A program made the position numbers and the translations under genes. A stretch of DNA of 64,000 bases from Poriferisodalis sp965203655 (GTDB lineage Bacteria; Actinomycetota; Acidimicrobiia; Acidimicrobiales; Poriferisodalaceae): contig NZ_CBDBDD010000006.1 in NCBI RefSeq assembly GCF_965203655.1, positions 1 to 64,000 of the forward strand, in the 5' to 3' direction. Positions 16,627 to 25,552 of this stretch are shown here, one piece after another (within the stretch, counting starts at the first letter, position 1; every line of letters starts with the position of its first letter). The notes under the pieces are model-generated. The model did no database searches. It had not been told where the DNA came from and saw only the letters and a program-made list of their open reading frames with translations.

Positions 16627-17502
16627 TCAGCTGCGGCCTTCACCTCGCACGTCAAACGCATCGCGCAGGCCGTCGCCGACGTAATTCACGGCCAACACGG
16701 TGATGACGATGGCCAATCCGGGCGCCCACACCAGCCACGGCTCAACGGTCATGAAGCCCTCGTTGCCTCCGATCATGTTTCCCCATGTCGGCGTGTGGGC
16801 AGAGCTGACCCCCAATCCCAGGAAGCTCAGCACTGACTCGGCCAGAATTGCACCCGCGACTGCGAGCGATACCGCGACAGAGATCTCACCGACCAGATTT
16901 GGCAGCAGGTGGCGAACCATGATCCGCGTGGTGCTTGCGCCCATCGAGCTGGCCGCCACAACGAATTCCTGCTCGCGCAGCGCCAGCGTCTTCGCCCGGA
17001 TGATGCGGGCCAGCGCCATCCACCCCAGCAGCGACAGCACGAACACCACATCAGCGGCGCTGTCGCCCAAGATGCGCGCCAGCAGGATGATCATCATGAG
17101 CAGCGGCAGCGCGAGCAGCGTGTCGGTGAAACGCATCAACACGGCATCGATGCGTCCGCCCAGATAGCCGGCGACCACGCCGACGGTTGTGCCGAGCAGC
17201 GAGGCGATGAGCGCCACCGATATGCCGATGACGAGCGAGATCCGGCCGGCATACAGCGTCTGGCTCAGCGTGTCCCGACCCAAGGTGTCGGTCCCGAGCA
17301 GGAATTCCGCCCCGGGAGGCGCCAGCACATGATCGAGATGCTGCTGTCCTGACCGGTAGGGGGCGATCAGGTCGGCACCGGCGACTGCCGCGGCAATGAT
17401 CACGAGCGCGACGAGCGCTACGACCGACACGCGACGGCTGGCGAAGCGCCGCCAGGCTGCCATCAACGGGCGCTCTGCGAGCTCGTGCTCAGCGAGCGCC
17501 AC
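16627..17502 (-). CDS. peptide-type ABC transporter permease, DppC-like
   Basis: 291 aa from GTG 17502, overlapping the end of the upstream permease gene by 14 bp. It has an N-terminal TM helix, then a typical BPD_transp_1 domain with the EAA-like segment near SSMGASTTRIMVRHLLPNL that contacts the ATPases. The large periplasmic loop (PPGAEFLLGTDTLGRD) is characteristic of DppC/OppC. Inner membrane. It is the last gene of the SBP-DppB-DppC operon; no ATPase gene follows here. Confidence 0.93.
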   Translation of the reverse strand: MALAEHELAERPLMAAWRRFASRRVSVVALVALVIIAAAVAGADLIAPYRSGQQHLDHVLAPPGAEFLLGTDTLGRDTLSQTLYAGRISLVIGISVALIASLLGTTVGVVAGYLGGRIDAVLMRFTDTLLALPLLMMIILLARILGDSAADVVFVLSLLGWMALARIIRAKTLALREQEFVVAASSMGASTTRIMVRHLLPNLVGEISVAVSLAVAGAILAESVLSFLGLGVSSAHTPTWGNMIGGNEGFMTVEPWLVWAPGLAIVITVLAVNYVGDGLRDAFDVRGEGRS

Positions 17503-18475
17503 GCCGGATCCTGGGGTCGAGGACGCCGTAGGAGAGATCGCCTGCGAGGTTCACCAAGAAAACCGCTGTTGCAACGATCATCACGGAGGCCAGCAGCACG
17601 GGATAGTCGCCGCCGTAGAGGGCGTCGACGAACAACCGGCCCATGCCCGGGTACTGGAACACGAGCTCGGTCACCACCAGCCCGCCGACCAGCTGACCAG
17701 CATCGGTGGCGGCCTGCGCAGTCACGGGGAGCAGCGCATTGCGCACGCCGTGACGAACCACCACGGTGCGCTCCGGCAAGCCTCGTCCACGAGCAGCGCG
17801 CACGTGATCCGAGTTCATGACATCAAGCAGGCTGGCCCGCATATAGCGGCTGTAGACGGCAATGAGCTGCAGCGACAGCGCCATCGTGGGCAGCACCAGG
17901 TGTCGCACTCGGTCGGCGAGGTCGAAGCCCTGCTGGCCGGGCGAGTACAGCCCCGCCGTCGGAAGCAGCGGTGGACCGATCCCCAGCCAGTTTGCGAGGT
18001 ACAAGCCGAAGAACAGCTGCAGCATGAGGCCCAGCCAGAACACCGGGATGGAAATCCCCAGGAACGAGATCGTGGTGGCCAAGTAGTCGATGAATGAGCC
18101 GCGACGGATGGCCGAGATCGCACCGATTGCGATTCCCGCGACCAGCGAGAGCGCGACCGCCAAGCTCACCAGCACCAGCGTGTTCACCAGCGCCGTGCGC
18201 ACGATGGGCCATACATCCGCACCGTTGCGCACCAGCGAGATGCCAAGATCGGCTTGCACGAAGTCCCCGAGCCACTGCAGGTATCGGCTCAGGATCGGAT
18301 CACCGAGCCCGAGGTGTTCGCGGTACCTGGTGATGTCCTCTGGCGCGATGCGGGGATTCACCGTGAGCGCGACCGTGGGATCCGAGACCTGATTCGCCGC
18401 CCAGAACACGGCGAACGAGATGGCCAGCAGGATCGGGACCGTCGTCGCGAGCCGTCTCAGCACGTAGCGCGCCAC
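17489..18475 (-). CDS. peptide-type ABC transporter permease, DppB-like
   Basis: 328 aa from GTG 18475 (VARYVLRRLATTVPILL), chosen because the first TM helix follows directly and the start lies 37 bp after the binding-protein stop. About six TM helices, with the EAA-like loop RAARGRGLPERTVVVRHGVRN before the last ones. Forms the channel with the DppC-like permease and imports oligopeptides or similar solutes. Confidence 0.92.
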   Translation of the reverse strand: MARYVLRRLATTVPILLAISFAVFWAANQVSDPTVALTVNPRIAPEDITRYREHLGLGDPILSRYLQWLGDFVQADLGISLVRNGADVWPIVRTALVNTLVLVSLAVALSLVAGIAIGAISAIRRGSFIDYLATTISFLGISIPVFWLGLMLQLFFGLYLANWLGIGPPLLPTAGLYSPGQQGFDLADRVRHLVLPTMALSLQLIAVYSRYMRASLLDVMNSDHVRAARGRGLPERTVVVRHGVRNALLPVTAQAATDAGQLVGGLVVTELVFQYPGMGRLFVDALYGGDYPVLLASVMIVATAVFLVNLAGDLSYGVLDPRIRRGAR

Positions 18476-18512
18476 GATGTTGAGCCTGCCAGCCCGTTCG
18501 CGGACTATGCGT

Positions 18513-20306
18513 TCATTCGACGTGCACGGTCCAGTCGAACATGTCGAAGAATCCGCCGTAGGGACTCGACACATAGGCGCCCGGTCCCGACACCGCATTG
18601 GGGTCCCAGATGATCATGTTGGGCAGCATGTACAGCGGGATCCACGGCACATCGGCCGCCAGGATCTGGCTTAACTCGTGAACCAGCTCCAAGCGGGCTG
18701 CTGGGTCCACTTCGGCATCAATCGCGAACGCCAAGTCGCTGGCCTGCTGGCTGCGGTAGGCCGTGAAGTTCTGGCCCGTGTACTCGTTCTCCTCGGTGGG
18801 GATGCCGTCGATGTCGTAGAGATTGGCTACGGAGGGATCCGGGTTGGTGCTGTTCGCGAAGAGCGCCACCGGGCCGAAGTTCAGCGCCGGCAGTCGATTC
18901 TGGAATAGCTCGCCCGGGTCGTAGTTGATGATCTCCCAGCCGATGCCCAGCGGAGCGGTCATGTCGACGACCAGCGCTTGCACGTCCTCGCGCCGGTTGT
19001 TGCCGGCGACGGTGTTCCATGCCAGCACAAGCTCTTCGCCTTCGGCGTTCATCCACAAGCCGTCGGGGTCGGGTCGTGTCCAGCCCTCGGCCTCGAGCAG
19101 CTCGGCGACCTTGGCCGCATCCTGCGTGTAGCGGGCGAAGTCGTCCTGGCACCAGGGGCCGAACCCGGGATTCCAGCCAGTGCACTGCAGGACCGGCGGG
19201 TCGGCGGTGATCGTGCCAAGCGCAATTTCGGCGATGCGTTCGCGATCCAGCGCATAGGCGACGGCTTGGCGCACGTTGCGCGTCATGTCGAAGCGGCGGT
19301 CGGGCGCGTCCTGGTTGATCCAGAGGCCTTCCATGTAGGTGCCCTCAGCGACCTTGTAGGTCAGATCACCGGTGATCCGCTCGCGGGCACCGGGAAACGG
19401 CTGGGGGAAGGCGGCCATGGCTTCGCCGGTCTGCAGGGCCAGCAGTTCCGAGTCGGTGTCCTCGCGGGGCACCATCACCACCCGATCCACCAGTGGGATG
19501 CGCTCGGCATCCCAGTAGCTGCGGTTCGGAACCAGGATGTGCTGCTCCTGATTCCATTCCTCCTGGATCCACGGACCGCCCGAGACCGTGATCTCGTCAT
19601 TCCACTTGTCGGCGATATCGGTGTCGGGACCCAGCTCGTGCGCCGGCAGCAAGCCGCCGAACAGCGTCGGCCACGGTGCATACGGCTCGCTGAAGGTGAT
19701 GACGGCCGTATGTGGGTCGGAATGGTCGATGTCGGTGATCAGATCCAGACCGATGGTGCTGAGCGTGCCGGTGGTGTCGAGCCCGGCGCGCCAGCTGAAC
19801 CAGACATCTGTGCTGGTGATGGGCGTGCCGTCGCTCCACGTCGCGTCAGGATTCAGGCGGTAGGTGAGCGTGAACGTGCCATCGTCTGCGGTGACGAGGC
19901 CGCCGTTCGCCACGGTCGGCTCTTCGGCCAGCAACGACGACGCCACGTACGTGTTGCTCTGGTCGAGCTCCATGAGCCGCGGCAGGTAGTGGATCAGCAC
20001 CGACCAGATCGTCCAGGTGGCATTGGCACACGAGGTGACGGGGTTGACGCACTCGGGCCACTGCTCGACGGCCAGCACGAGCGTGCCGCCGCTGGGGTCA
20101 TCCCCGGTATCGGGTGCGACAGTGGTCGCAGATCCGGATGCCGGTTCATCGGGCACCGGCTCGTCGGTGGACGTATCGCTGCCGCACGCTGCGGCAAGAA
20201 ATACGACGGCCATCAGAGCGATGCCGAAACGTCGACTGCGGCGCCGACGCGGGCCTGACGGTCTCGACGAACCCTTCGAGCTTCCCTGTGCCTCAAGCGT
20301 GGTCAT
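18513..20306 (-). CDS. ABC transporter substrate-binding lipoprotein, family 5
   Basis: 597 aa from ATG 20306. The N-terminus is Arg-rich, followed by a hydrophobic stretch ending in the lipobox VFLAAAC-GSD, so it is a lipoprotein anchored outside the membrane. The mature part shows family-5 features: a TYRLNPDATWSDGTPITSTD segment and later ...RQAVAYALDRERI. First gene of the importer operon. Substrates in this family include peptides, nickel and sugars; which one applies is not visible. Confidence 0.93.
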   Translation of the reverse strand: MTTLEAQGSSKGSSRPSGPRRRRSRRFGIALMAVVFLAAACGSDTSTDEPVPDEPASGSATTVAPDTGDDPSGGTLVLAVEQWPECVNPVTSCANATWTIWSVLIHYLPRLMELDQSNTYVASSLLAEEPTVANGGLVTADDGTFTLTYRLNPDATWSDGTPITSTDVWFSWRAGLDTTGTLSTIGLDLITDIDHSDPHTAVITFSEPYAPWPTLFGGLLPAHELGPDTDIADKWNDEITVSGGPWIQEEWNQEQHILVPNRSYWDAERIPLVDRVVMVPREDTDSELLALQTGEAMAAFPQPFPGARERITGDLTYKVAEGTYMEGLWINQDAPDRRFDMTRNVRQAVAYALDRERIAEIALGTITADPPVLQCTGWNPGFGPWCQDDFARYTQDAAKVAELLEAEGWTRPDPDGLWMNAEGEELVLAWNTVAGNNRREDVQALVVDMTAPLGIGWEIINYDPGELFQNRLPALNFGPVALFANSTNPDPSVANLYDIDGIPTEENEYTGQNFTAYRSQQASDLAFAIDAEVDPAARLELVHELSQILAADVPWIPLYMLPNMIIWDPNAVSGPGAYVSSPYGGFFDMFDWTVHVE

Positions 20307-20459
20307 GCAAGCAAAGTAACGCTCAGGCTCTTTGCCGAGCGGCAGTTCCGCGGACCGGACACCGCACGCATTGCACGCGTGCGGTGAGCGGTTCTGGCAG
20401 AGTTTGCGGGATTCAGCCGGGCACTCCGGCTCATCGGCGACAACTGGGGGCATACCGAG

Positions 20460-22943
20460 GTGCTGAACGGCTACCGGATACTGGATCTGACCGACGACCG
20501 GGGCCACCTCGCCGGAATGCTGCTGGCCCAGCTCGGCGCCCAGGTGGTGCTCTGCGAGCCGCCCGGCGGGCACCGCACCCGACACCGTGGACCGTACGTC
20601 GATGACGTTGTCGATCCGGAGCGCTCCATCGAGTTCCTCGTCTACAACCGGGGCAAGCACTCGGTAGTGGTCGACAACCCGGCGCAGATTGCCGAGCTTG
20701 CTGCCGGCTGTGATGCGGTGATCTCATGCGGCGCCTTCGACGTCGACCTCGATGCGCTGCGCGCAGCCAGCCCGCAGCTGGTGACGGCAGCCATCACGCC
20801 GTTCGGTGAGACGGGCCCCAAGACCGGCTGGGCCGCGACCGACCTCACCATCGCCGCTTCGAGCGGCACGATGTCGCTGACCGGTGACCGCGACCGGGCG
20901 CCGGTGCGCATCGGGCCGCCGCAGACCTGGCACAACGCTGCGGTGGACACCGCCGGCGCAATCCTCATGGCGCTGCACGAGCGGCAGACCTCCGGCCTGG
21001 GCCAGCACGTCGACACCTCGGCCCAGCAGTCGTTCGTGGACTGCACCCAATTCCAGATGATGGCGGTGCTCACCGGCGGCGAAGTGCCGGTGCGGCTGCC
21101 GGGAGCGGTGAACCTGGGCGGCTTCCTGATCCCGTGGGTGTACGAATGCGCCGACGGCTACGTGACCGTCACGTTCCTGTTCGGTCCGATGATCGCCCCG
21201 TTCACGAGCAGGATCCTCACCTGGATCTGCGAGGAGGGGTTCTGCGAGCCCGAGCTGCGCGACAAGGACTGGGTGGACTTCGGCATGGCCATCGTGGAGG
21301 GCCGCGAGTCGATGGACACCTTCGATCAGGCCATCAAGGCCCTCACCGCGTTCGTGGCCACCAAGACCAAGGCCGAACTGCTGGAACGGGCGCTGGCTGA
21401 CAACTTGCTGATCGCGCCCATCACGACGACCGCCGACGTGCTGGCGCTCGACCATCTCGAAGTGCGTGACTATTGGGAGCACGTCGAGGTGCCCCGGGCC
21501 GGGGGTTCGGCGCCCGTGCGGCTGTGCGGTTCGCTGGCCAAGACCACCGGAGGGCCATTGGCGGTGCTGCCCGTCGCTCCGAGACTCGGCCAGCACACTG
21601 AGGCGTACCTGAACGGCGATGGCTCGCCGGGCACTGCCATCACGGCGCGCCCTCGCACCGAGATCGCCCCCACTGGTCGCTCGCTGGAGCGCCCGCTCGA
21701 CGACGTCAAGATCCTCGACTTCATGTGGGCGCTGGCAGGCCCCGGCGCCACGCGCACGCTGGCCGACTACGGCGCCACCGTGGTCAAGGTGGAGAGCGAG
21801 CTGAAGCCCGACGTGCTGCGCGGCGTCCACCCGTTCATCGGCGAGGAGGGCGGGCAGGAGAACGCCCTGCAGTTCCACTCGATCAACGCCGGGAAGATGG
21901 ACCTGACGCTCGACCTGTCCCTGCCGGAGGCCCGCGACGTCATCCTCGACCTCGTCGCGTGGTGCGACGTGCTCACCGAGTCGTTCTCGCCGAAGGCCAT
22001 GGAGAACTGGGGCCTCACCTACGACGTGCTGCGCGAGGTGAATCCCGAGCTGGTGATGTTCTCGAGCTGCCTGATGGGCCAGACCGGGCCGATGCGCATG
22101 TACGCCGGCTTCGGCACGATGGCTGCAGCCATCGCCGGCTTCTACCCGGTGACCGGATGGCCAGACCGCATCCCGGCGGGGCCGTTCACCGCCTACACCG
22201 ATTACATCTCGCCGAAGCTGGGCGTGATGCTGATCCTATCCGCGCTGGCCGAGCGCGACCGCACCGGGCAGGGCCAGCACATCGACTTCGCCCAGATGGA
22301 GGGGGCGCTGCACTTCCTGGCGACCGAGTTCGCCGACGAAGAGATCAACGGCCGCACGGCGGGCCGGGCCGGCAACGCCGACCGCCACATGTACCCCCAC
22401 GGCGTGTATCCGGCGGCCGGTGACGACCGCTGGGTTGCGATCGCCTGCGAGACCGACGCTCAGTGGGGCGCACTGGCGGTGATGCTCACTGAGGCTGCGG
22501 CCGGCAATGCCTATCTGGATCAGACGCTGGACATGCTGAACGCCAGCGCAGACGGGAGCCTTGCAGGCCTCGATGCAGGAAGCCGTCGAGCGCACGCCGA
22601 GACCATCGACGCCGCAGTCACCGCGTGGACAGAGCCTCAAGAAGCAGCCGACGTCGAGGCGGCGCTCCAAGCGGCAGGCGTGCCCGCCCACCGTGTGAAC
22701 GACGCGGCAGATCTGATGGCCGACCCTCAGATCGTGGCCCGCGAGCACTTCGTGTCGGTGCCGCACGCCAAGCACGGCCACACCTGGGTCGAGGACAGCA
22801 ACTTCGATCTGTCACGCACGCCCGGCCGGCCGCTGTGGGGCGGCCCGATGTTCGGCGAGCACAACATGGAAGTGCTCGAAGGCATCCTCGGCTACGACGG
22901 CGACAAAATCGCCGAACTCGTCATCGCCGGCGCCCTCGCCTAA
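20460..22943 (+). CDS. fused double-domain CaiB/BaiF (class III) CoA-transferase
   Basis: 827 aa, twice the usual length, with two family III CoA-transferase halves. Half 1 starts YRILDLTDDRGHLAGMLLAQLGA; half 2 starts DVKILDFMWALAGPGATR. The position of the formyl-CoA transferase catalytic Asp (VDVSMQDA in the model enzyme) reads HVDTSAQQS in half 1 and HIDFAQMEG in half 2, so half 1 may be non-catalytic. The family moves CoA between carboxylic acids. GTG 20460 directly precedes the first strand. Divergent from the ABC importer operon. Confidence 0.92.
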   Translation: MLNGYRILDLTDDRGHLAGMLLAQLGAQVVLCEPPGGHRTRHRGPYVDDVVDPERSIEFLVYNRGKHSVVVDNPAQIAELAAGCDAVISCGAFDVDLDALRAASPQLVTAAITPFGETGPKTGWAATDLTIAASSGTMSLTGDRDRAPVRIGPPQTWHNAAVDTAGAILMALHERQTSGLGQHVDTSAQQSFVDCTQFQMMAVLTGGEVPVRLPGAVNLGGFLIPWVYECADGYVTVTFLFGPMIAPFTSRILTWICEEGFCEPELRDKDWVDFGMAIVEGRESMDTFDQAIKALTAFVATKTKAELLERALADNLLIAPITTTADVLALDHLEVRDYWEHVEVPRAGGSAPVRLCGSLAKTTGGPLAVLPVAPRLGQHTEAYLNGDGSPGTAITARPRTEIAPTGRSLERPLDDVKILDFMWALAGPGATRTLADYGATVVKVESELKPDVLRGVHPFIGEEGGQENALQFHSINAGKMDLTLDLSLPEARDVILDLVAWCDVLTESFSPKAMENWGLTYDVLREVNPELVMFSSCLMGQTGPMRMYAGFGTMAAAIAGFYPVTGWPDRIPAGPFTAYTDYISPKLGVMLILSALAERDRTGQGQHIDFAQMEGALHFLATEFADEEINGRTAGRAGNADRHMYPHGVYPAAGDDRWVAIACETDAQWGALAVMLTEAAAGNAYLDQTLDMLNASADGSLAGLDAGSRRAHAETIDAAVTAWTEPQEAADVEAALQAAGVPAHRVNDAADLMADPQIVAREHFVSVPHAKHGHTWVEDSNFDLSRTPGRPLWGGPMFGEHNMEVLEGILGYDGDKIAELVIAGALA

Positions 22944-22995
22944 GGACTCTCCGTCAGCTTTCCACCGAACCCGACCATGCCGAATTGAGGTCAGC

Positions 22996-23406
22996 ATGAG
23001 CACAGACAGCGGCGCTTCAGGCGTCGACAGGCAGAACATCTCGAGCGGCGGGCCGCTGGAGCCCGTGGCCGGCTACTCACGGGCTGTGCGGCTCGGCGAC
23101 TGGGTCGCGGTGTCGGGGAGCACGTCGCTGGGCCCCGACGGAGTGGCGCACCCGGGCGACTGCTACGAGCAGGCCATCTACACACTGGGCGTCATTGAGC
23201 AGGCGCTGGCAGAGGCTGGAGCGCAGATGAGCGATGTCGTGCGGACCCGCTCGTTCGTCACGGACATCGGGATGCTCGACGACTTCATCCGCGCCCACGG
23301 CGAGGTGTTCGGCGACATCCGGCCGGCGTCGACGCTCGTCGAGGTGTCGGGGCTGATCCATCCCGACCTCGTCATCGAGATCGAAGTCGACGCGATCATT
23401 CCCTGA
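22996..23406 (+). CDS. RidA (YjgF/YER057c/UK114) family protein
   Basis: 136 aa. Shows the Rid core, including VAVSGSTSLGPDG, an Arg in DIRPASTLVEV matching the substrate-binding Arg of active RidA, and the C-terminal IEIEVDAI. Rid proteins hydrolyse reactive enamine/imine intermediates or related compounds. It starts 52 bp after the CoA-transferase stop and is followed by dtd after 4 bp. Confidence 0.9.
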   Translation: MSTDSGASGVDRQNISSGGPLEPVAGYSRAVRLGDWVAVSGSTSLGPDGVAHPGDCYEQAIYTLGVIEQALAEAGAQMSDVVRTRSFVTDIGMLDDFIRAHGEVFGDIRPASTLVEVSGLIHPDLVIEIEVDAIIP

Positions 23407-23410
23407 GCGC

Positions 23411-23848
23411 GTGCGAGCACTGGTGCAGCGGGCCGCCGAGGCCCGGGTGCGAGTCGGCGGCGAGGTGATCGGCGAGATCGGTCCCGGGCTGTGCTGCCTG
23501 GTGGGTGCGACGCACGACGACAGCACTGAGTCGGCACACAAGCTTGCCGGCAAGATCTGGAACCTGCGCATCTTCGCCGACGACAACGGCCAGATGAACC
23601 GGTCAGTAGCAGATACCAGCGGCGAGGTGCTGGTGGTGAGCCAATTCACGCTCTACGGCGACACCCGCAAGGGTCGCCGCCCGTCGTTCGTTGCAGCAGC
23701 AGCGCCCGATCAGGCAACCGGGCTGATCGACGAATTGGTTGCCGAACTGCGTCGCCTGGGCGCCACCGTGGCCACTGGCTCGTTCGGGGCCGAGATGGCG
23801 GTCGAGCTGATCAATGACGGCCCGGTCACGCTGATGCTCGAAGTCTGA
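23411..23848 (+). CDS. dtd: D-aminoacyl-tRNA deacylase
   Basis: 145 aa from GTG 23411, the normal Dtd length. The SQFTLYGDTRKGRRPSF motif and the C-terminal LINDGPVTLMLEV motif (GP cis-Pro pocket) are both present. The enzyme removes D-amino acids, and Gly mischarged on tRNA-Ala, from tRNA. It follows ridA by 4 bp, probably in the same transcript. Confidence 0.96.
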   Translation: MRALVQRAAEARVRVGGEVIGEIGPGLCCLVGATHDDSTESAHKLAGKIWNLRIFADDNGQMNRSVADTSGEVLVVSQFTLYGDTRKGRRPSFVAAAAPDQATGLIDELVAELRRLGATVATGSFGAEMAVELINDGPVTLMLEV

Positions 23849-23873
23849 CTCCGGCGCTCCCGCTGAACAGCGG

Positions 23874-24293
23874 TCAGGCCGGCGTGAAGCGGAGCAGGGC
23901 GGGGCCGTCGGGTGTGGGGTCGAAGACCGCCTGCACGGCTTGGCCGATATGGACCGTGTCGGGGTCGCAGCCGACGATGTTGGTGAGCACTCGGGGACCC
24001 TCTTCCAACTCGACGTAGGCGAGCACGAACGGGGCCGCCTTGCGCCACGAACCGGGGATGCGGCGGGTGACTGTGCAGCTGTAGACGGTGCCTCGCCCCG
24101 AAGCCTCGAACCAGGTCACCGAGGTGCTGCCGGGCCCATCGCAGCGTTCCCGCGGGTACCACACGACGTCACCGCTGTCGTCGCAGCGGGGCAGCACCAG
24201 TCGGCCTTCGGCGGTGGCATCCCAGAACCGCTGCGTCTCGAGATTCACCGTCGGCGGCGGCACCGGCAGGCCGAACTGCCCGAGTTCGCTCAT
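23874..24293 (-). CDS. DUF35 (zinc-ribbon/OB-fold) acyl-CoA-associated protein
   Basis: 139 aa from ATG 24293, overlapping the stop of the upstream thiolase-fold gene by 4 bp. It begins with an N-terminal helix (NLETQRFWDATAEGRLVLPRC), then a rubredoxin-like ribbon, then an OB fold (RGTVYSCTVTRRI and later). Only two of the usual four ribbon Cys remain (PRCDDSGD and RERCDGPG; the second Cys of each knuckle is replaced), so zinc binding is doubtful. DUF35 proteins act as partners of thiolase-like enzymes. Confidence 0.88.
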   Translation of the reverse strand: MSELGQFGLPVPPPTVNLETQRFWDATAEGRLVLPRCDDSGDVVWYPRERCDGPGSTSVTWFEASGRGTVYSCTVTRRIPGSWRKAAPFVLAYVELEEGPRVLTNIVGCDPDTVHIGQAVQAVFDPTPDGPALLRFTPA

Positions 24294-25456
24294 GTCGACC
24301 TGCCCATCACGAGCGTGGCGCTTCCCATGCGGGTGGCGAGGCTGCCTCCGGTGCCGTGCGCCAGGGCCAGCTCGCAGTCGGGCACCTGCACGGCCGCTTG
24401 GGCCTCGCCGCGCAGCTGGCGCACGGCTTCGACCACCTTGGTCATGCCGCCGCGGTTGGCCGGATGGTTGTTGCACAGGCCGCCGCCGTCGGTGTTGAAC
24501 GGCAGAGCACCGCCGGGCGACTGCAGAGCACCGTCGGACACGAAGCGTCCGCCATGACCCTTGTCGCAGAAGCCGAGGTCCTCCAGCGTCATCAGCACCG
24601 TGATGGTAAAGCTGTCATAGATCGACACGTAGTCGATGTCGGCGGGTGTCACGCCGGCTTCGGCAAACGCCAGCGGCCCCGAGCGCGTCGCGCCCGTGTG
24701 GGTCAGATCGATGCGCCCGCCCGATGTGTGCTTGATGGCGGTTCCTGTGCCGAGCACGGGCACGCAGTGGCGGTTCAGCGATGCCGCCACCGCTTCGCTG
24801 ACCAGTACGAGGGCACCGCCGCCGTCGGTGATCACACAGCAGTCCAGGCGATGCAGCGGGTCGGAGATCACGGGCGAGGACACCACTTCATCCACGGTGA
24901 CCACGTCTTGGAGGAAGGCGTGCGGATTGTGCTGCGCATGGGTCGAAGCAGCCACCTTGACTTCGGCCAGCTGCTCAGAGGTAGTGCCGAACTCGTGCAT
25001 GTGCCGAGCAGCGGCCAGCGCGTACCCACCGGGCACCGACATGCCGAACTGGTTCTCGAACGATGCCTCCGGCGCGGAACTGAACCGAGCGCTGCCGCCC
25101 GGCCCGGCGCCGCCGGTGCGCGGCTTGCCGGCCAGCGTGATCAGCGCCACATTCACGTGGCCTGCAGCAATGGCCGCAGCGGCATGCTGAACATGGACCA
25201 AGTACGCCGAGCCGCCGGTCTCGGTGTCGTCGATGTAGGTGAGGTCGAGGCCGAGGTACTCCGCCATCGACAGGGCGCCGAAGCCGGGTGCGTCGCCGGC
25301 CGAGTAGTAGGCGTCGACGTCGGCCAGCGTTAGCCCCGCATCGGCCAGGGCGCCCGCAGCTACCTCGGCGTGGATCTGCGGCAGCGTGCGGTCGGGCAGT
25401 TCACGGCCGGGATGCTCGTACACCCCGGCAATCAGCGCCTTGCCTCGAATCGTCAC
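24290..25456 (-). CDS. thiolase-fold protein (SCP2-thiolase/Ltp2-like), probable partner of DUF35
   Basis: 388 aa from GTG 25456. Thiolase fold with the N-terminal nucleophile loop reading TETGGSAYLVH, so the catalytic Cys of true thiolases is absent. The usual His-containing segment reads IYDSFTITV with Tyr, and a GGGLCNNHP segment is near the end. This pattern resembles the Ltp2-type retro-aldolase subgroup, which works with DUF35 proteins in steroid side-chain removal. The 4-bp overlap with the DUF35 gene supports a complex. Substrate unknown. Confidence 0.85.
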   Translation of the reverse strand: MTIRGKALIAGVYEHPGRELPDRTLPQIHAEVAAGALADAGLTLADVDAYYSAGDAPGFGALSMAEYLGLDLTYIDDTETGGSAYLVHVQHAAAAIAAGHVNVALITLAGKPRTGGAGPGGSARFSSAPEASFENQFGMSVPGGYALAAARHMHEFGTTSEQLAEVKVAASTHAQHNPHAFLQDVVTVDEVVSSPVISDPLHRLDCCVITDGGGALVLVSEAVAASLNRHCVPVLGTGTAIKHTSGGRIDLTHTGATRSGPLAFAEAGVTPADIDYVSIYDSFTITVLMTLEDLGFCDKGHGGRFVSDGALQSPGGALPFNTDGGGLCNNHPANRGGMTKVVEAVRQLRGEAQAAVQVPDCELALAHGTGGSLATRMGSATLVMGRST

Positions 25457-25552
25457 CGGCGGCACGCTAGCCGCCGCTCCCGACGCGGTGCCCGATCTGC
25501 GCCGGTGCCGGGTCGTCGGTCGGCGTCGAGAGCGAGCGTTAGCTTCGCGGCG

